Shown in pieces: positions 5,721-13,599 of a stretch of DNA of 21,738 bases. Source of the DNA: JANXUF01 sp043747685 (GTDB lineage: Bacteria; Actinomycetota; Acidimicrobiia; Acidimicrobiales; Ilumatobacteraceae). The notes beneath the pieces were generated by a model, which saw only the letters and a program-made list of their open reading frames with translations, had not been told where the DNA came from and ran no database searches. The position numbers and the translations under genes are program-made. Within the stretch, counting starts at the first letter, position 1. Each line of letters opens with the position of its first letter. The stretch spans positions 1 through 21,738 of the forward strand of contig JAYTOR010000101.1 of the NCBI GenBank assembly GCA_043747685.1, in the 5' to 3' direction.

Positions 5721-8060
5721 GTGACCATCGACCTGCAACCGACGAACAGTGCCGAGGTGCAACTCGACATCGGCGGTATGACCTGCGCGTCGTGCGCGAT
5801 GCGAATCGAGAAGAAGCTCAACCGCATGGAGGGTGTTTCGGCGACCGTCAACTATGCGACCGAGAAGGCCCAGGTGCGCTTCGCCGGGTCGGTCACGACG
5901 GCAGACCTGCTCGCCACGATCGAGGCGACCGGCTACACCGCTCATCTTCCCCGACCTCCTGCTGACTCCGGGGTGACAGACACGATCGATGACCGCGAAC
6001 GGCGGGATCCGGCGGACGCCCTGCGTCTACGACTTCTCATCTCGACCGCGCTCGCCACCCCGGTCGTTGCGATGGCGATGGTGCCTGCGCTGCAATTCGA
6101 CGGTTGGCAATGGCTATCGTTGACGTTGGCGGCTCCGATTGCGGTGTGGAGCGCATTGCCATTCCATCGGGCGACGTGGCTCAACCTGCGACACGGTGCG
6201 GCGACGATGGACACGCTGATCTCTGTCGGCACGATCGCCGCCTTCGGATGGTCGTTGTATGCCCTGTTCCTCGGCACGGCCGGTCAGTTGAACTATCGCC
6301 ACGGCTTCTCGCTGCGGCCGGAACGAGGTCACGGTTCCGGTCAGATCTATCTCGAAGTCGTTGCCGGTGTCGTTGTCTTCATCCTTGCAGGACGCTATTT
6401 CGAGGCGCGGGCGAAGAGCCGATCCGGGGCGGCCTTGAAGGCGCTGTTGGAGCTCGGCGCCAAGGATGTCGGCGTCCTGCGTTCCGCTACCGAGGTGCGC
6501 ATTCCGATCTCCCAACTCGTCGTCGGCGATCGGTTCGTCGTCCGCCCCGGCGAAAAAATCGCCACGGACGGTGTCGTCGAGGACGGCAGTTCGGCGATCG
6601 ACACGTCGTTGCTAACCGGTGAACCCGTTCCCGTCGAAGTCGGGCCTGGCGACAATGTAACCGGAGCAACCGTGAACGCAGGAGGACGCCTCGTCGTTCG
6701 GGCGACCAGGGTCGGTGCCGACACGGCGCTCGCACAGATCGGGCGTCTTGTCGAGCAGGCGCAGACCGGCAAAGCCGAAGTCCAGCGCTTGGCGGACCGC
6801 ATTTCGGCGATCTTCGTGCCGATCGTGATTGCACTGTCCGTCGCCACCCTCGGCTTCTGGCTGACTGCTGCCTCGTCGAACAGCGCAACGACTGCGTTCA
6901 CGGCGGCGGTCGCCGTTTTGATCATCGCCTGTCCGTGTGCGCTCGGATTGGCGACACCGACAGCGCTGCTCGTCGGCACCGGTCGCGGTGCGCAGCTCGG
7001 AATACTCATCAAGGGTCCCGAAATCCTCGAATCGACGCGGGCAATCGACACGGTTGTCCTCGACAAGACCGGCACCGTGACGACCGGCAGAATGACATTG
7101 ATCGATGTCGCTCCAGCTGCCGCAGTCGACGCCGATGAAGCGCTGCGCTTCGCAGCATCGTTGGAAAACGCTTCGGAGCATCCGATTGCCGCAGCGATCG
7201 TCGAAGGTGCCCGGCAACGTGGTATCGAGCTTGCGGCGGTGCAGTCGTTCGTCAGCAGCGGTGGTCTCGGCGTCGAAGGCCTCGTCGATGGCGTGCATAT
7301 CGTCGCCGGGCGCGAGCGCTTCCTCGACGAGCACGGTCTGGCGCTCGACGACGCGTTGCGTACGGCACGTGACGATGCCGAACTACTCGGTCGGACACCG
7401 ATCTTCGTCGGCTGGAGCGGATCGGCGAAGGCCGTCATCGTCGTCGCCGATACGGTCAAGCCGTCGTCCGTCGCCGCCATCGCCGGCTTTCGTCAACTCG
7501 GCCTCCGACCGGTGCTGCTCAGCGGCGACAACCGCAGAGCAGCCGAATCGGTCGCAGCAATCGTCGGCATCGACGAGGTGTTCGCCGACGTGTTGCCGGC
7601 GGACAAAGTCGATGTCATCCGACGACTGCAGGCCCAAGGTCGGGTCGTGGCGATGATCGGTGATGGCGTGAACGACGCCGCTGCCCTCGCCAGGGCTGAC
7701 CTCGGGCTGGCGATGGGGACGGGCACCGATGTGGCGATCGCCGCAAGTGACATCACGCTCGTTCGGGGTGATCTCCTCGCAGGGGTCGACGCTGTACGAC
7801 TGTCTCGTCGCACGCTTGCGGTGATCAAGGGCAACCTCTTTTGGGCCTTCGCCTACAACGTTGCCGCGCTGCCGCTTGCCGCCGCCGGTCTGCTCAATCC
7901 GATGCTCGCCGGTGCGGCGATGGCCACCTCCAGCGTCTTCGTCGTCTCGAATAGTCTGCGGCTGCGCCGATTCCGTCCGTCGCCAACTTCGACCGTCGCC
8001 CCGTCCGCCACCGAATCACCAGTCACCGAAACACCAGTCACCGAACGAGGGGGAGCCTGA
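5721..8060 (+). CDS. copA: Cu(I)-exporting P1B-type ATPase (CopA type)
   Basis: A 779-residue heavy-metal P-type ATPase. One HMA domain with GMTCASC (Cys22 and Cys25) comes first. The A-domain TGEP loop is at 299-302. The membrane metal site Cys404-Pro-Cys406 (IACPCALG) marks Cu(I)/Ag(I) specificity. The phosphorylation site is DKTGT with Asp448. SEHP (His487-Pro488) is in the nucleotide domain, GDGVND at 647-652, and two closing helices follow (ending NPMLAGAAMATSSVFVVSNS). The C-terminal 25-30 residues are a low-complexity Ser/Thr/Pro tail with a repeated SPVTE/TPVTE unit. GTG 5721 lies 4 bases after the preceding stop. It should export Cu(I), with copper supplied by CopZ, and the membrane-anchored neighbour may receive it outside. 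Confidence 0.96.
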   Translation: MTIDLQPTNSAEVQLDIGGMTCASCAMRIEKKLNRMEGVSATVNYATEKAQVRFAGSVTTADLLATIEATGYTAHLPRPPADSGVTDTIDDRERRDPADALRLRLLISTALATPVVAMAMVPALQFDGWQWLSLTLAAPIAVWSALPFHRATWLNLRHGAATMDTLISVGTIAAFGWSLYALFLGTAGQLNYRHGFSLRPERGHGSGQIYLEVVAGVVVFILAGRYFEARAKSRSGAALKALLELGAKDVGVLRSATEVRIPISQLVVGDRFVVRPGEKIATDGVVEDGSSAIDTSLLTGEPVPVEVGPGDNVTGATVNAGGRLVVRATRVGADTALAQIGRLVEQAQTGKAEVQRLADRISAIFVPIVIALSVATLGFWLTAASSNSATTAFTAAVAVLIIACPCALGLATPTALLVGTGRGAQLGILIKGPEILESTRAIDTVVLDKTGTVTTGRMTLIDVAPAAAVDADEALRFAASLENASEHPIAAAIVEGARQRGIELAAVQSFVSSGGLGVEGLVDGVHIVAGRERFLDEHGLALDDALRTARDDAELLGRTPIFVGWSGSAKAVIVVADTVKPSSVAAIAGFRQLGLRPVLLSGDNRRAAESVAAIVGIDEVFADVLPADKVDVIRRLQAQGRVVAMIGDGVNDAAALARADLGLAMGTGTDVAIAASDITLVRGDLLAGVDAVRLSRRTLAVIKGNLFWAFAYNVAALPLAAAGLLNPMLAGAAMATSSVFVVSNSLRLRRFRPSPTSTVAPSATESPVTETPVTERGGA

Positions 8061-8062
8061 TC

Positions 8063-8344
8063 ATGGCCGGATACGAAATGCAGAAAGCCGACATCGCCAA
8101 GCGATTGGCACGCATCGAGGGCCAAGTCCGCGGCATCGCCAAGATGGTCGACGAGGACCGCTACTGCATCGACGTCCTCGATCAGGTATCGGCAGTCACG
8201 AGAGCCTTGCAGAACGTTGCCGTCGGCCTGTTCCACGATCATCTCGGTCACTGCGTCTCGCATGCCGTACAAGCGGGCGGGCCAGACGCCCAGGCGAAGA
8301 TCGACGAGGCAACGGCTGCCGTCGCCCGCCTCGTCCGCAGCTGA
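8063..8344 (+). CDS. csoR: Copper-sensing repressor CsoR
   Basis: A 93-residue DUF156-family helical regulator. The RLARIEGQVRGIAKMVDEDR segment is the family signature. The copper triad is Cys35, His60 and Cys64 (motifs RYCIDVLDQ and DHLGHCVSHA), which matches the Cys-His-Cys site of mycobacterial CsoR and argues for Cu(I) rather than formaldehyde, nickel or persulfide sensing. ATG lies 2 bases after the copA stop, preceded by a GAGGGGGAG run inside the end of copA that serves as ribosome binding site. It closes the operon and most likely binds the TACCCCC/GGGGGTA palindrome at 4876, giving autoregulation. Confidence 0.93.
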   Translation: MAGYEMQKADIAKRLARIEGQVRGIAKMVDEDRYCIDVLDQVSAVTRALQNVAVGLFHDHLGHCVSHAVQAGGPDAQAKIDEATAAVARLVRS

Positions 8345-8470
8345 CCGGGCCCTTCGCCTCGGTTCCCGTCGCAGGCAGGAATGACCGCAGCTACTGCGAT
8401 CATCGCTGCCAGCGGTGCCGGACCTCCTCCAACCGTAGTAAGGAAGCCTAAAAATCACCACGCAAACCCC

Positions 8471-8519
8471 ATCGAGTATTTCCCTCACACATCCCGCCGA
8501 TCGAGTATTTCCTTCACAC
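8471..8519. repeat. Two 20-bp direct repeats upstream of the FAD oxidoreductase
   Basis: ATCGAGTATTTCCCTCACAC (8471-8490) recurs at 8500-8519 with a single C-to-T change; the period is 29 bases. The local base composition is AT-richer than the flanking genes. It lies about 75-125 bases before the FAD oxidoreductase start. It could be a tandem regulator site, since no promoter or coding signal explains the match. Confidence 0.6.
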
Positions 8520-8582
8520 CGGGGGGCGTGTTCCTACTCGTTGGGACTGCCGGGACTTGGCTCGTCGGGCGCCGGTCTCGAA

Positions 8583-8588
8583 TACGCT
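8583..8588 (+). promoter_or_regulatory. -10 box for leaderless FAD oxidoreductase
   Basis: TACGCT, then 6 bases, then GTG 8595. There is no Shine-Dalgarno before the GTG. Confidence 0.5.
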
Positions 8589-8594
8589 GGATCC

Positions 8595-9749
8595 GTGGAA
8601 CTGCCGGATCGCGCCAGGGTTGTCATCATCGGCGGAGGTGTGATCGGCACGAGTGTCGCCGCCCACCTCGCCGAGGCAGGGGTCTCCGATGTCGTGCTGC
8701 TCGAACGCGATCAACTCGGTGCCGGATCGACGTGCAAGGCCGCAGGGGGCGTCCGCGCGTCGTTTAGCACTGCGGCGAACATCGCCATCGGGTTGCGAGG
8801 TCTTGAGATCTATTCGCAGTTCCCTGAGCGGTACGGCCAGCAGATCGAATTCCAGCGAAACGGCTATATCTACCTGTTGTCGGATCAGGAGAACGTCGAC
8901 GTCTTCACGGAGAGCGTGGCGCTGCAGAACGCCCACGGCGTGCCGAGCAGGATGGTCGACCCCGAAGAGGCACAGCGGATCTCGCCGCTCATCAGTACCG
9001 AAGGTCTGCTCGCTGCGTCGTGGTCGCCGAACGATGCACGGGCAACCCCGGAGGCAGTGGTCAGCGGATACGCATCTGCGGCCCGCCGGCTCGGCGCGCG
9101 GCTCGTCACCAATTGTCAGGTCATCGGCATCGAGAGCAGCGGTGGTGCCGTGCGTGCTGTGGTCACCGGTCACGGCAGAATCGACACCGACACGGTCATC
9201 TGCGCCGCCGGTGCCTGGTCTGCGCAGATCGGTGCGATGGTCGGGATCAATCTGCCGGTGACCCCGCTGCGCCGGCAGATCGCCTTCACCGAGCCGAGCG
9301 CCGACGTGCCGCTGCAGACGCCGCTGACCATCGACTTCCCTGCGAACTTCTACTTCCATCCGGAGGGAAATGGCCTGCTGTTCGGATGGTCGAACCCGGC
9401 AGAGCCGCCCGGGTTCAACCTGGAGTTCGAACGCGATGAATGGCTCGGGGGATTCGCCGAGACCGTGCTCAGACGCGCGCCGAGGATCCTCGATTTCGGC
9501 ATCGTCAGCGGTTGGGCGGGCCTCTACGAGGACACGCCTGACCACAACCAGATCATCGGCCGATCTGACGTCGTCGACGGGTTCCTCTACGCCACCGGCT
9601 ATTCCGGTCACGGCTTTCTGATGGGCCCGGCGACGGGGGAGATCATCCGTGACCTGTACCTCGGTCGTGAGCTTGCGTATGACATCAGCGAATTCGATGT
9701 GAGGCGCTTCGATACCGCCAGACTGGGGAACGAACGCAACATCGTCTGA
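8595..9749 (+). CDS. FAD-dependent oxidoreductase, DAO / sarcosine oxidase-beta-like
   Basis: A 384-residue flavoprotein. The Rossmann motif ARVVIIGGGVIGTSVAAHLA is at residues 7-26, followed by the LLERDQLGAGSTCKAAGG stretch where FAD is held in this family, and a C-terminal GLYEDTPDHNQIIGR and GYSGHGFLMGPATGE that close the FAD site. This is the D-amino acid / glycine / sarcosine oxidase superfamily, so the likely reaction is oxidation of a secondary amine or amino acid; the substrate is unknown. GTG 8595 is chosen because the Rossmann strand begins a few residues later and a TACGCT box precedes it. The frame is open to 8541 without similarity. It is followed 17 bases later by an SDR dehydrogenase, probably one operon and pathway. 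Confidence 0.9.
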   Translation: MELPDRARVVIIGGGVIGTSVAAHLAEAGVSDVVLLERDQLGAGSTCKAAGGVRASFSTAANIAIGLRGLEIYSQFPERYGQQIEFQRNGYIYLLSDQENVDVFTESVALQNAHGVPSRMVDPEEAQRISPLISTEGLLAASWSPNDARATPEAVVSGYASAARRLGARLVTNCQVIGIESSGGAVRAVVTGHGRIDTDTVICAAGAWSAQIGAMVGINLPVTPLRRQIAFTEPSADVPLQTPLTIDFPANFYFHPEGNGLLFGWSNPAEPPGFNLEFERDEWLGGFAETVLRRAPRILDFGIVSGWAGLYEDTPDHNQIIGRSDVVDGFLYATGYSGHGFLMGPATGEIIRDLYLGRELAYDISEFDVRRFDTARLGNERNIV

Positions 9750-9766
9750 TCGATCGAAGGACCGCA

Positions 9767-10567
9767 ATGCACCGTCTCCAGGGCAAGAACGCCATCGTCT
9801 TCGGAGGTGCACAGGGCATCGGCAGAGCGATCGTGGCGGCGTTCGTCGCCGAGGGAGCGACCGTGTACGCATCCGATGTCAAGCCGATCGAGCCGGGGCA
9901 GGAGCCCACAGCGCAGCTTGTCGAGGCGCTGGTCGATGCGGCGGATCCGGCACAGGTCTCCGACTACGTCACCGGAGTGCTCGCACTTGCAGGGACGATC
10001 GACATCCTTGTCAACAACGTCGGCATCCACCTCCCGAAATCGGTGATCGAGGCCGAGCCGGAGGATTTCGACCGCATCTTCAACGTCAATGTCAAGACCG
10101 CATACCTCGCATGTCGCGCCGTCGTGCCGCACATGCTGGAGCGTCGACAGGGCAGCATCATCAACCTTTCGAGCAACGGCGGTCTCATCGGCCGCCCGTC
10201 CGATCCGCTCTACAACGCCTCCAAACACGCGGTCATCGGGCTCACTAAATCGATGGCGGTCGCCTACGCGCAGCACGGACTGCGGATCAACGCCGTGTGC
10301 CCTGGTGCCGTCGACACGGCAATGTTGCGCGGCACGATCAACGACCCTGCAGAGTACGAACAGCGGATTCCGGCGTTGGTGGCGAGTACCCCGGCGGCCC
10401 GTGTAGCGCAGGCTTCGGAAGTGGCTGCTGCCGTCGTGTTCCTGGCGTCGGACGAGAGCCCGGCGATCAACGGGATCGCCATGGCGATCGACGGTGCCAA
10501 GAGTGCGGGCGTGATGAGCGGGGACCGCTACCGCCTCGACTTCGAGCTCAACACGTCCTACGACTGA
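9767..10567 (+). CDS. SDR family NAD(P)-dependent oxidoreductase
   Basis: A 266-residue classical short-chain dehydrogenase. The cofactor motif is GGAQGIG (13-19), the NNVG motif is at 83-86, the catalytic Ser is in NLSSNGG (about 135-136), and Tyr149-x3-Lys153 is in LYNASKHAV. The CPGAVDT stretch follows the active site, and AINGIAMAIDGA is the usual C-terminal strand. GAAGG a few bases before ATG serves as ribosome binding site. It starts 17 bases after the FAD oxidoreductase, so co-transcription is likely. Together they could oxidise an amine and then an alcohol or keto intermediate of one small-molecule pathway, which is inference only. Confidence 0.92.
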   Translation: MHRLQGKNAIVFGGAQGIGRAIVAAFVAEGATVYASDVKPIEPGQEPTAQLVEALVDAADPAQVSDYVTGVLALAGTIDILVNNVGIHLPKSVIEAEPEDFDRIFNVNVKTAYLACRAVVPHMLERRQGSIINLSSNGGLIGRPSDPLYNASKHAVIGLTKSMAVAYAQHGLRINAVCPGAVDTAMLRGTINDPAEYEQRIPALVASTPAARVAQASEVAAAVVFLASDESPAINGIAMAIDGAKSAGVMSGDRYRLDFELNTSYD

Positions 10568-10594
10568 GACACGCTCGGTCCGTCATTCGTCGCA

Positions 10595-11089
10595 CTACGT
10601 GCTGGCGATGAGCCAGTCCTCGCCTGTCGACGGGCGCAGGCCGTCAGCGCGACCGGTGAAGTAGCGATCGGCGAGTGTGTTCGACGAGATGTGCGAGGCG
10701 TCGCCGAAGCCGGCCTCGTGTGCAACCGAAACGATCTCCTCCGGCGCGAAGAAGCTGACGAAGGGTGTGCCCGATCTGCGCGCCCCCGCTGCACTCATCT
10801 GCAGACCGGGTTGATCGGCTTTATCGACGAGTTCGATCGGCAGCATGAATGTCATCGCCACCGTCGAGCCCGGGGCGAGTGCCGCGAGTCGATGCAACGG
10901 ATGCATGTCCTGCCGTGCCCGCCAGTTCGCGTCTGGCGCGTCCAGTTGCAGACCGACGACATCCTCGAGAACGTGAGGCGCAGCGTCGACCTCGACATGC
11001 ATCGCCCGCCAGAGGGCGACGCGGACGGCGGTGTTGTCCGGCTCGTCGAAGCGGGGTGTCAGTCGCAGTGCGCTCGTTTTTGCCAGCAT
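10595..11089 (-). pseudogene. Class I SAM methyltransferase (LCMT type) with internal deletion
   Basis: The 164-residue product matches both ends of a roughly 270-300-residue LCMT-like (TIGR00027-type) methyltransferase. Residues 20-64 are the N-terminal part (T-A-V-R-V-A-L-W-R-A-M-H then VLEDVVGLQLDAP and RARQDMHP). From about 65 on it is the C-terminal part (LAALAPGSTVAMTFMLP, SAAGARRSGTPFVSFF, RYFTGRADGLRPSTGEDWL). The centre with the G-x-G-x-D-T SAM loop and the following acidic strand is absent, about 100 or more residues by family memory. The joint near 10898 lies between two TGCATC copies 3 bases apart, and the frame is kept. It cannot bind SAM in the normal way and is probably dead, though no stop codon interrupts it. 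ATG 11089 is 35 bases from the divergent gene. Confidence 0.75.
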
Positions 11090-11111
11090 GACGGGTGGGT
11101 GAACCGGGGCG

Positions 11112-11117
11112 TACAGT
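11112..11117 (+). promoter_or_regulatory. -10 box for leaderless F420-type gene
   Basis: TACAGT, then 7 bases, then ATG 11125. A weak -35-like ATGACG lies 18 bases upstream. Confidence 0.5.
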
Positions 11118-11124
11118 TGAATCC

Positions 11125-11571
11125 ATGACTCTCGAAGGCACGTACGTTCCAAGCGCAGCACAATGGGTTCGCGACCAGGTCGAGACGTATGAAGCGTCTG
11201 GCGGCACCGAGGCCAACACGCTGCGTGACGGCACGATGCCCGTGATCATCGTGACGATGCGCGGCGCCAAGAGCGGCGATATCCGCAAGATCGCCCTGAT
11301 GCGCGTCGAGCACGACGGCGAATACGCCCTGTTCGCTTCGATGGGCGGCGCCCCGAAGAATCCCGCTTGGTACAACAACCTCATCGCCTCGCCTGAAGAA
11401 GTGACGATCCAGGACGGCCCGGCGCCGTTCGACGTGAGTGTCCGGGAGATCTCCGGTGATGAATATGCGACATGGTGGGACCGTGGCGTCGCTGCCTTCC
11501 CTCCGTACGCCGAATACAAGGCGAAGACGGACCGCGTCATCCCGGTGCTGACCGCCAGCAAGAAGTCATGA
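11125..11571 (+). CDS. Deazaflavin (F420)-dependent nitroreductase family protein
   Basis: A 148-residue DUF385/Ddn-like protein. The IIVTMRGAKSGDIRKIALMR strand pair, the FASMGGAPKNPAWYNNLIAS loop and a C-terminal WWDRGVAAFPPYAEYKAKTD helix are the family layout. Members form split beta-barrels that bind F420 and reduce varied substrates; some are quinone or nitro reductases. The exact substrate is unknown. ATG 11125 is used rather than an upstream ATG at 11095 because the family N-terminus begins near it and a -10 box sits 7 bases before it. It is head-to-head with the decayed methyltransferase and converges on the CorA gene 40 bases away. Confidence 0.9.
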   Translation: MTLEGTYVPSAAQWVRDQVETYEASGGTEANTLRDGTMPVIIVTMRGAKSGDIRKIALMRVEHDGEYALFASMGGAPKNPAWYNNLIASPEEVTIQDGPAPFDVSVREISGDEYATWWDRGVAAFPPYAEYKAKTDRVIPVLTASKKS

Positions 11572-11611
11572 AACGATTTCGTCTGCTCAAGAACAGACCG
11601 CCGACAGGTGT

Positions 11612-12589
11612 TCAGATCCAACCTTTGCGGCGGAACAGACCGTAGAGGCCGAGGGACATCAGCACGACGAGTCCGGCTGAGATGTAGACGCCAGACGTCT
11701 TGCCGTAGCCGGGGTATGGCACGTTCATGCCGTACCACCCGGTGATCAGCGTCGGGACGGCGACGATCGCCGCCCAACTCGTCACCTTCTTCATCACCTG
11801 GTTCTGTCGGTAGTCGCGCAGGCTGATATTTGTCTCGACGATCGTCGAGACGAGGTCGCGCAGGTTGTCCGTCGATTCGCTGACCCGCAGGACGTGGTCA
11901 TAGACGTCCTGGTAGTACGGGTAGACATCAGCGGGGAGGGCAGCATGATCCTTGCGCATCAGGCTGGTGATAGCTTCGCGGAGCGGGACGACGAGGCGAT
12001 GGAAACGCACCAACGCCCTGCGCATCTGGAACCAGTTGCGCTGCTGGTCCGGTGACAGTGGCTGGTCGGCGAACAGCCCTTCGCTGACGATGTCGTAGTA
12101 GTCGTCGAAACCCTGCACGGCGGCGAAATAACCGTCGACGACGACATCGAGCAGGCCGTAGAGCAGGAAGCTGACACCCTGCGCCGTCAGGTCGGGGGAA
12201 CGGTCCCACCTGGCGAGAACCGGTTTCATCGAGAATCCCTCGTCCTTGCGGACGGTGATCAACCAGCGGGCGTTGATGAACGAGTCGATCTCGGTCTCGA
12301 CGAGTTCGCCGTCCGTCGTCTCGACCGTGACACCGTGACATGACAGGAACGAGTGGCTCTTGTAGATGTCCAACTTCGGCCGCTGATGCTCGCTCAGCGC
12401 GTCCTCGACTGCGAGTTCGTGCAGCCCGAGTTCACCGGCGAGTTGATGCAGGAGTTCCCTGGAGGGATCGCAGAAATCGACCCAGATGATGACGTCGTCG
12501 TCTGCGAGGTGCTCCGAGACGTCCTCGATCGGAAAATCTTCGAGTTCCAAGACACCCTTGCGATACACCCGTGTACTGATTGCGCTCAT
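11612..12589 (-). CDS. CorA-like divalent cation transporter
   Basis: A 325-residue CorA family protein. A long cytoplasmic funnel domain comes first (N-terminal VYRKGVLELEDFPIEDVSEH, then a helical stalk through DNLRDLVSTIVETNISLRDY). TM1 is around VTSWAAIVAVPTLITGW, the pore signature is Y-G-M-N (Gly287-Met288-Asn289), a periplasmic loop PYPGYGKTSG follows, then TM2 and an FRRKGWI tail. GMN is the ion-selectivity loop; Mg2+, Co2+ or Ni2+ are the usual substrates. The order of domains and the length are normal for CorA. GAGGG lies 5 bases before the ATG. It lies 53 bases after the adenylate kinase gene and could be its downstream neighbour in one transcript. Confidence 0.94.
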   Translation of the reverse strand: MSAISTRVYRKGVLELEDFPIEDVSEHLADDDVIIWVDFCDPSRELLHQLAGELGLHELAVEDALSEHQRPKLDIYKSHSFLSCHGVTVETTDGELVETEIDSFINARWLITVRKDEGFSMKPVLARWDRSPDLTAQGVSFLLYGLLDVVVDGYFAAVQGFDDYYDIVSEGLFADQPLSPDQQRNWFQMRRALVRFHRLVVPLREAITSLMRKDHAALPADVYPYYQDVYDHVLRVSESTDNLRDLVSTIVETNISLRDYRQNQVMKKVTSWAAIVAVPTLITGWYGMNVPYPGYGKTSGVYISAGLVVLMSLGLYGLFRRKGWI

Positions 12590-12642
12590 CGTTCCCTCAT
12601 TCGTGCCGCCAATGCCCGATCCGCTGCTGGGCGAAACGGTTC

Positions 12643-13263
12643 CTATGAACGTAGACCCAGTTCGTCGAGCGCCTCGAGGATCCTGTCGAAGACGACGTCA
12701 GGTTCGCCATTGCCGTCGACTTCGACGAGAATATTGCGACGCCGGTAGAAATCGAGGAGTGGAGCAGTCGTCGATTCGTACACCCGGAGACGTTCGCCGA
12801 GCGTTGCCGCATCGTCGTCGGCCCTGCCGGTCTCACGGCGACGGGTGAGTATGCGCTCGACCAGATCGTGGGCGGCGACGCGCAGATTGATGACGGCATG
12901 CAACGAGCGATGGTGATCGACACCCCATTCCAGCGCTGCTTCTGCCTGCGCCTCGGACCGTGGGTAGCCGTCGAGCACGAAGCTGGTGAGTGGGGGATCA
13001 GCGCCGATTCGTGCTCCGACGAGGCTGACAACGAGGAGGTCCGGTACGAGTTCGCCCGCATCCATGTAACGCCTGGCTTCGATACCGAGCGGCGTGCCGG
13101 CCGCTACTTGTTCCCGGAGCAGATCGCCGGTGGCGATATGCGGAGCGCAGAAGTGTGCGGCCAGACGCCTCCCCTGCGTGCCCTTGCCGGCACCGGGTGG
13201 AGCAAGCAGCAGGAGGCGAACGGCGGTCGGTGTCAGATCGGGCCCTCGGATGCAATGACGCAC
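12643..13263 (-). CDS. adk: Adenylate kinase
   Basis: Up to 206 residues; a nucleoside monophosphate kinase. The P-loop LLLLAPPGAGKGTQGRRLA is followed by a GDLLREQVAAGTP NMP-binding segment, the Asp-Gly-Tyr-Pro-Arg-Ser motif (FVLDGYPRSEAQAE) and a short LID with RRRETGRADDDAATLGERL, ending in VFDRILEALDELG. It should catalyse ATP + AMP to 2 ADP. The start is uncertain: GTG 13263 overlaps the upstream monooxygenase by 31 bases, while CTG 13236 overlaps its TGA stop by four bases (CTGA) with a GAGGG upstream and would start 5 residues before the first beta strand. No ribosomal protein or secY genes surround it, the usual place of adk, so this may be a second copy. Confidence 0.88.
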   Translation of the reverse strand: MRHCIRGPDLTPTAVRLLLLAPPGAGKGTQGRRLAAHFCAPHIATGDLLREQVAAGTPLGIEARRYMDAGELVPDLLVVSLVGARIGADPPLTSFVLDGYPRSEAQAEAALEWGVDHHRSLHAVINLRVAAHDLVERILTRRRETGRADDDAATLGERLRVYESTTAPLLDFYRRRNILVEVDGNGEPDVVFDRILEALDELGLRS

Positions 13264-13529
13264 TTGAGCACGGAACTACTGACGAAGATTCCGGCGGCAG
13301 CGGCGCGGAAGTTGGCGATATGCGCACTCTGCAGGTGTTTCGACAGCGCTTCCTGCGAAGTCCACCGCTCGAACAGATGGATGCGGCTGGGGTCCTCCAG
13401 GTCGGCACTCAGGACATAGGTCTCGCACCCGTCCTCGGCGCGTGTTGCAGCCATCACATCGATGGCTGCGGCGGTGAACGCCTCGCGTTGGGCCGGGTCG
13501 ATTTCGAAGGTGCCACCGATGACAAGCAT
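13233..13529 (-). CDS. Antibiotic biosynthesis monooxygenase (ABM) domain protein
   Basis: A 98-residue single ABM domain. It begins MLVIGGTFEIDPAQREAF, has E-D-G-C-E-T-Y-V-L in the second strand, then DPSRIHLFERWTSQEALSKH and an SAHIANF segment. Such domains are dimeric ferredoxin-like folds; some are cofactor-free quinol oxygenases, many have no known substrate. ATG 13529 has no Shine-Dalgarno but a TAGCTT box 6 bases upstream (13536-13541). Its stop overlaps the adenylate kinase start region, so the two are probably translated from one mRNA. There is no antibiotic gene cluster nearby, so the family name should not be taken literally. Confidence 0.9.
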   Translation of the reverse strand: MLVIGGTFEIDPAQREAFTAAAIDVMAATRAEDGCETYVLSADLEDPSRIHLFERWTSQEALSKHLQSAHIANFRAAAAGIFVSSSVLKCVIASEGPI

Positions 13530-13535
13530 GAATCG

Positions 13536-13541
13536 AAGCTA
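13536..13541 (-). promoter_or_regulatory. -10 box for leaderless ABM gene
   Basis: TAGCTT on the minus strand with 6 bases before ATG 13529. Confidence 0.5.
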
Positions 13542-13599
13542 CTTCGCCGCTGCGTTCGATGGCTTGTCGAGACGACCACGGTTGCCTCCCGAGACAGCG

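Noticed and set aside
6395..7480. 361-residue minus-strand open frame inside copA
   Set aside because: It is antisense to the catalytic core of copA, and its Ser/Ala/Arg-rich composition follows from high-GC codon structure.
8514..9872. 452-residue open frame on the minus strand opposite the FAD oxidoreductase
   Set aside because: It is the antisense shadow of a well-recognised FAD enzyme, with Arg-rich low-similarity sequence and no family motif.
10821..11777. 318-residue minus-strand open frame across the F420-type gene
   Set aside because: It crosses two recognised genes in shadow frames and shows no domain pattern.
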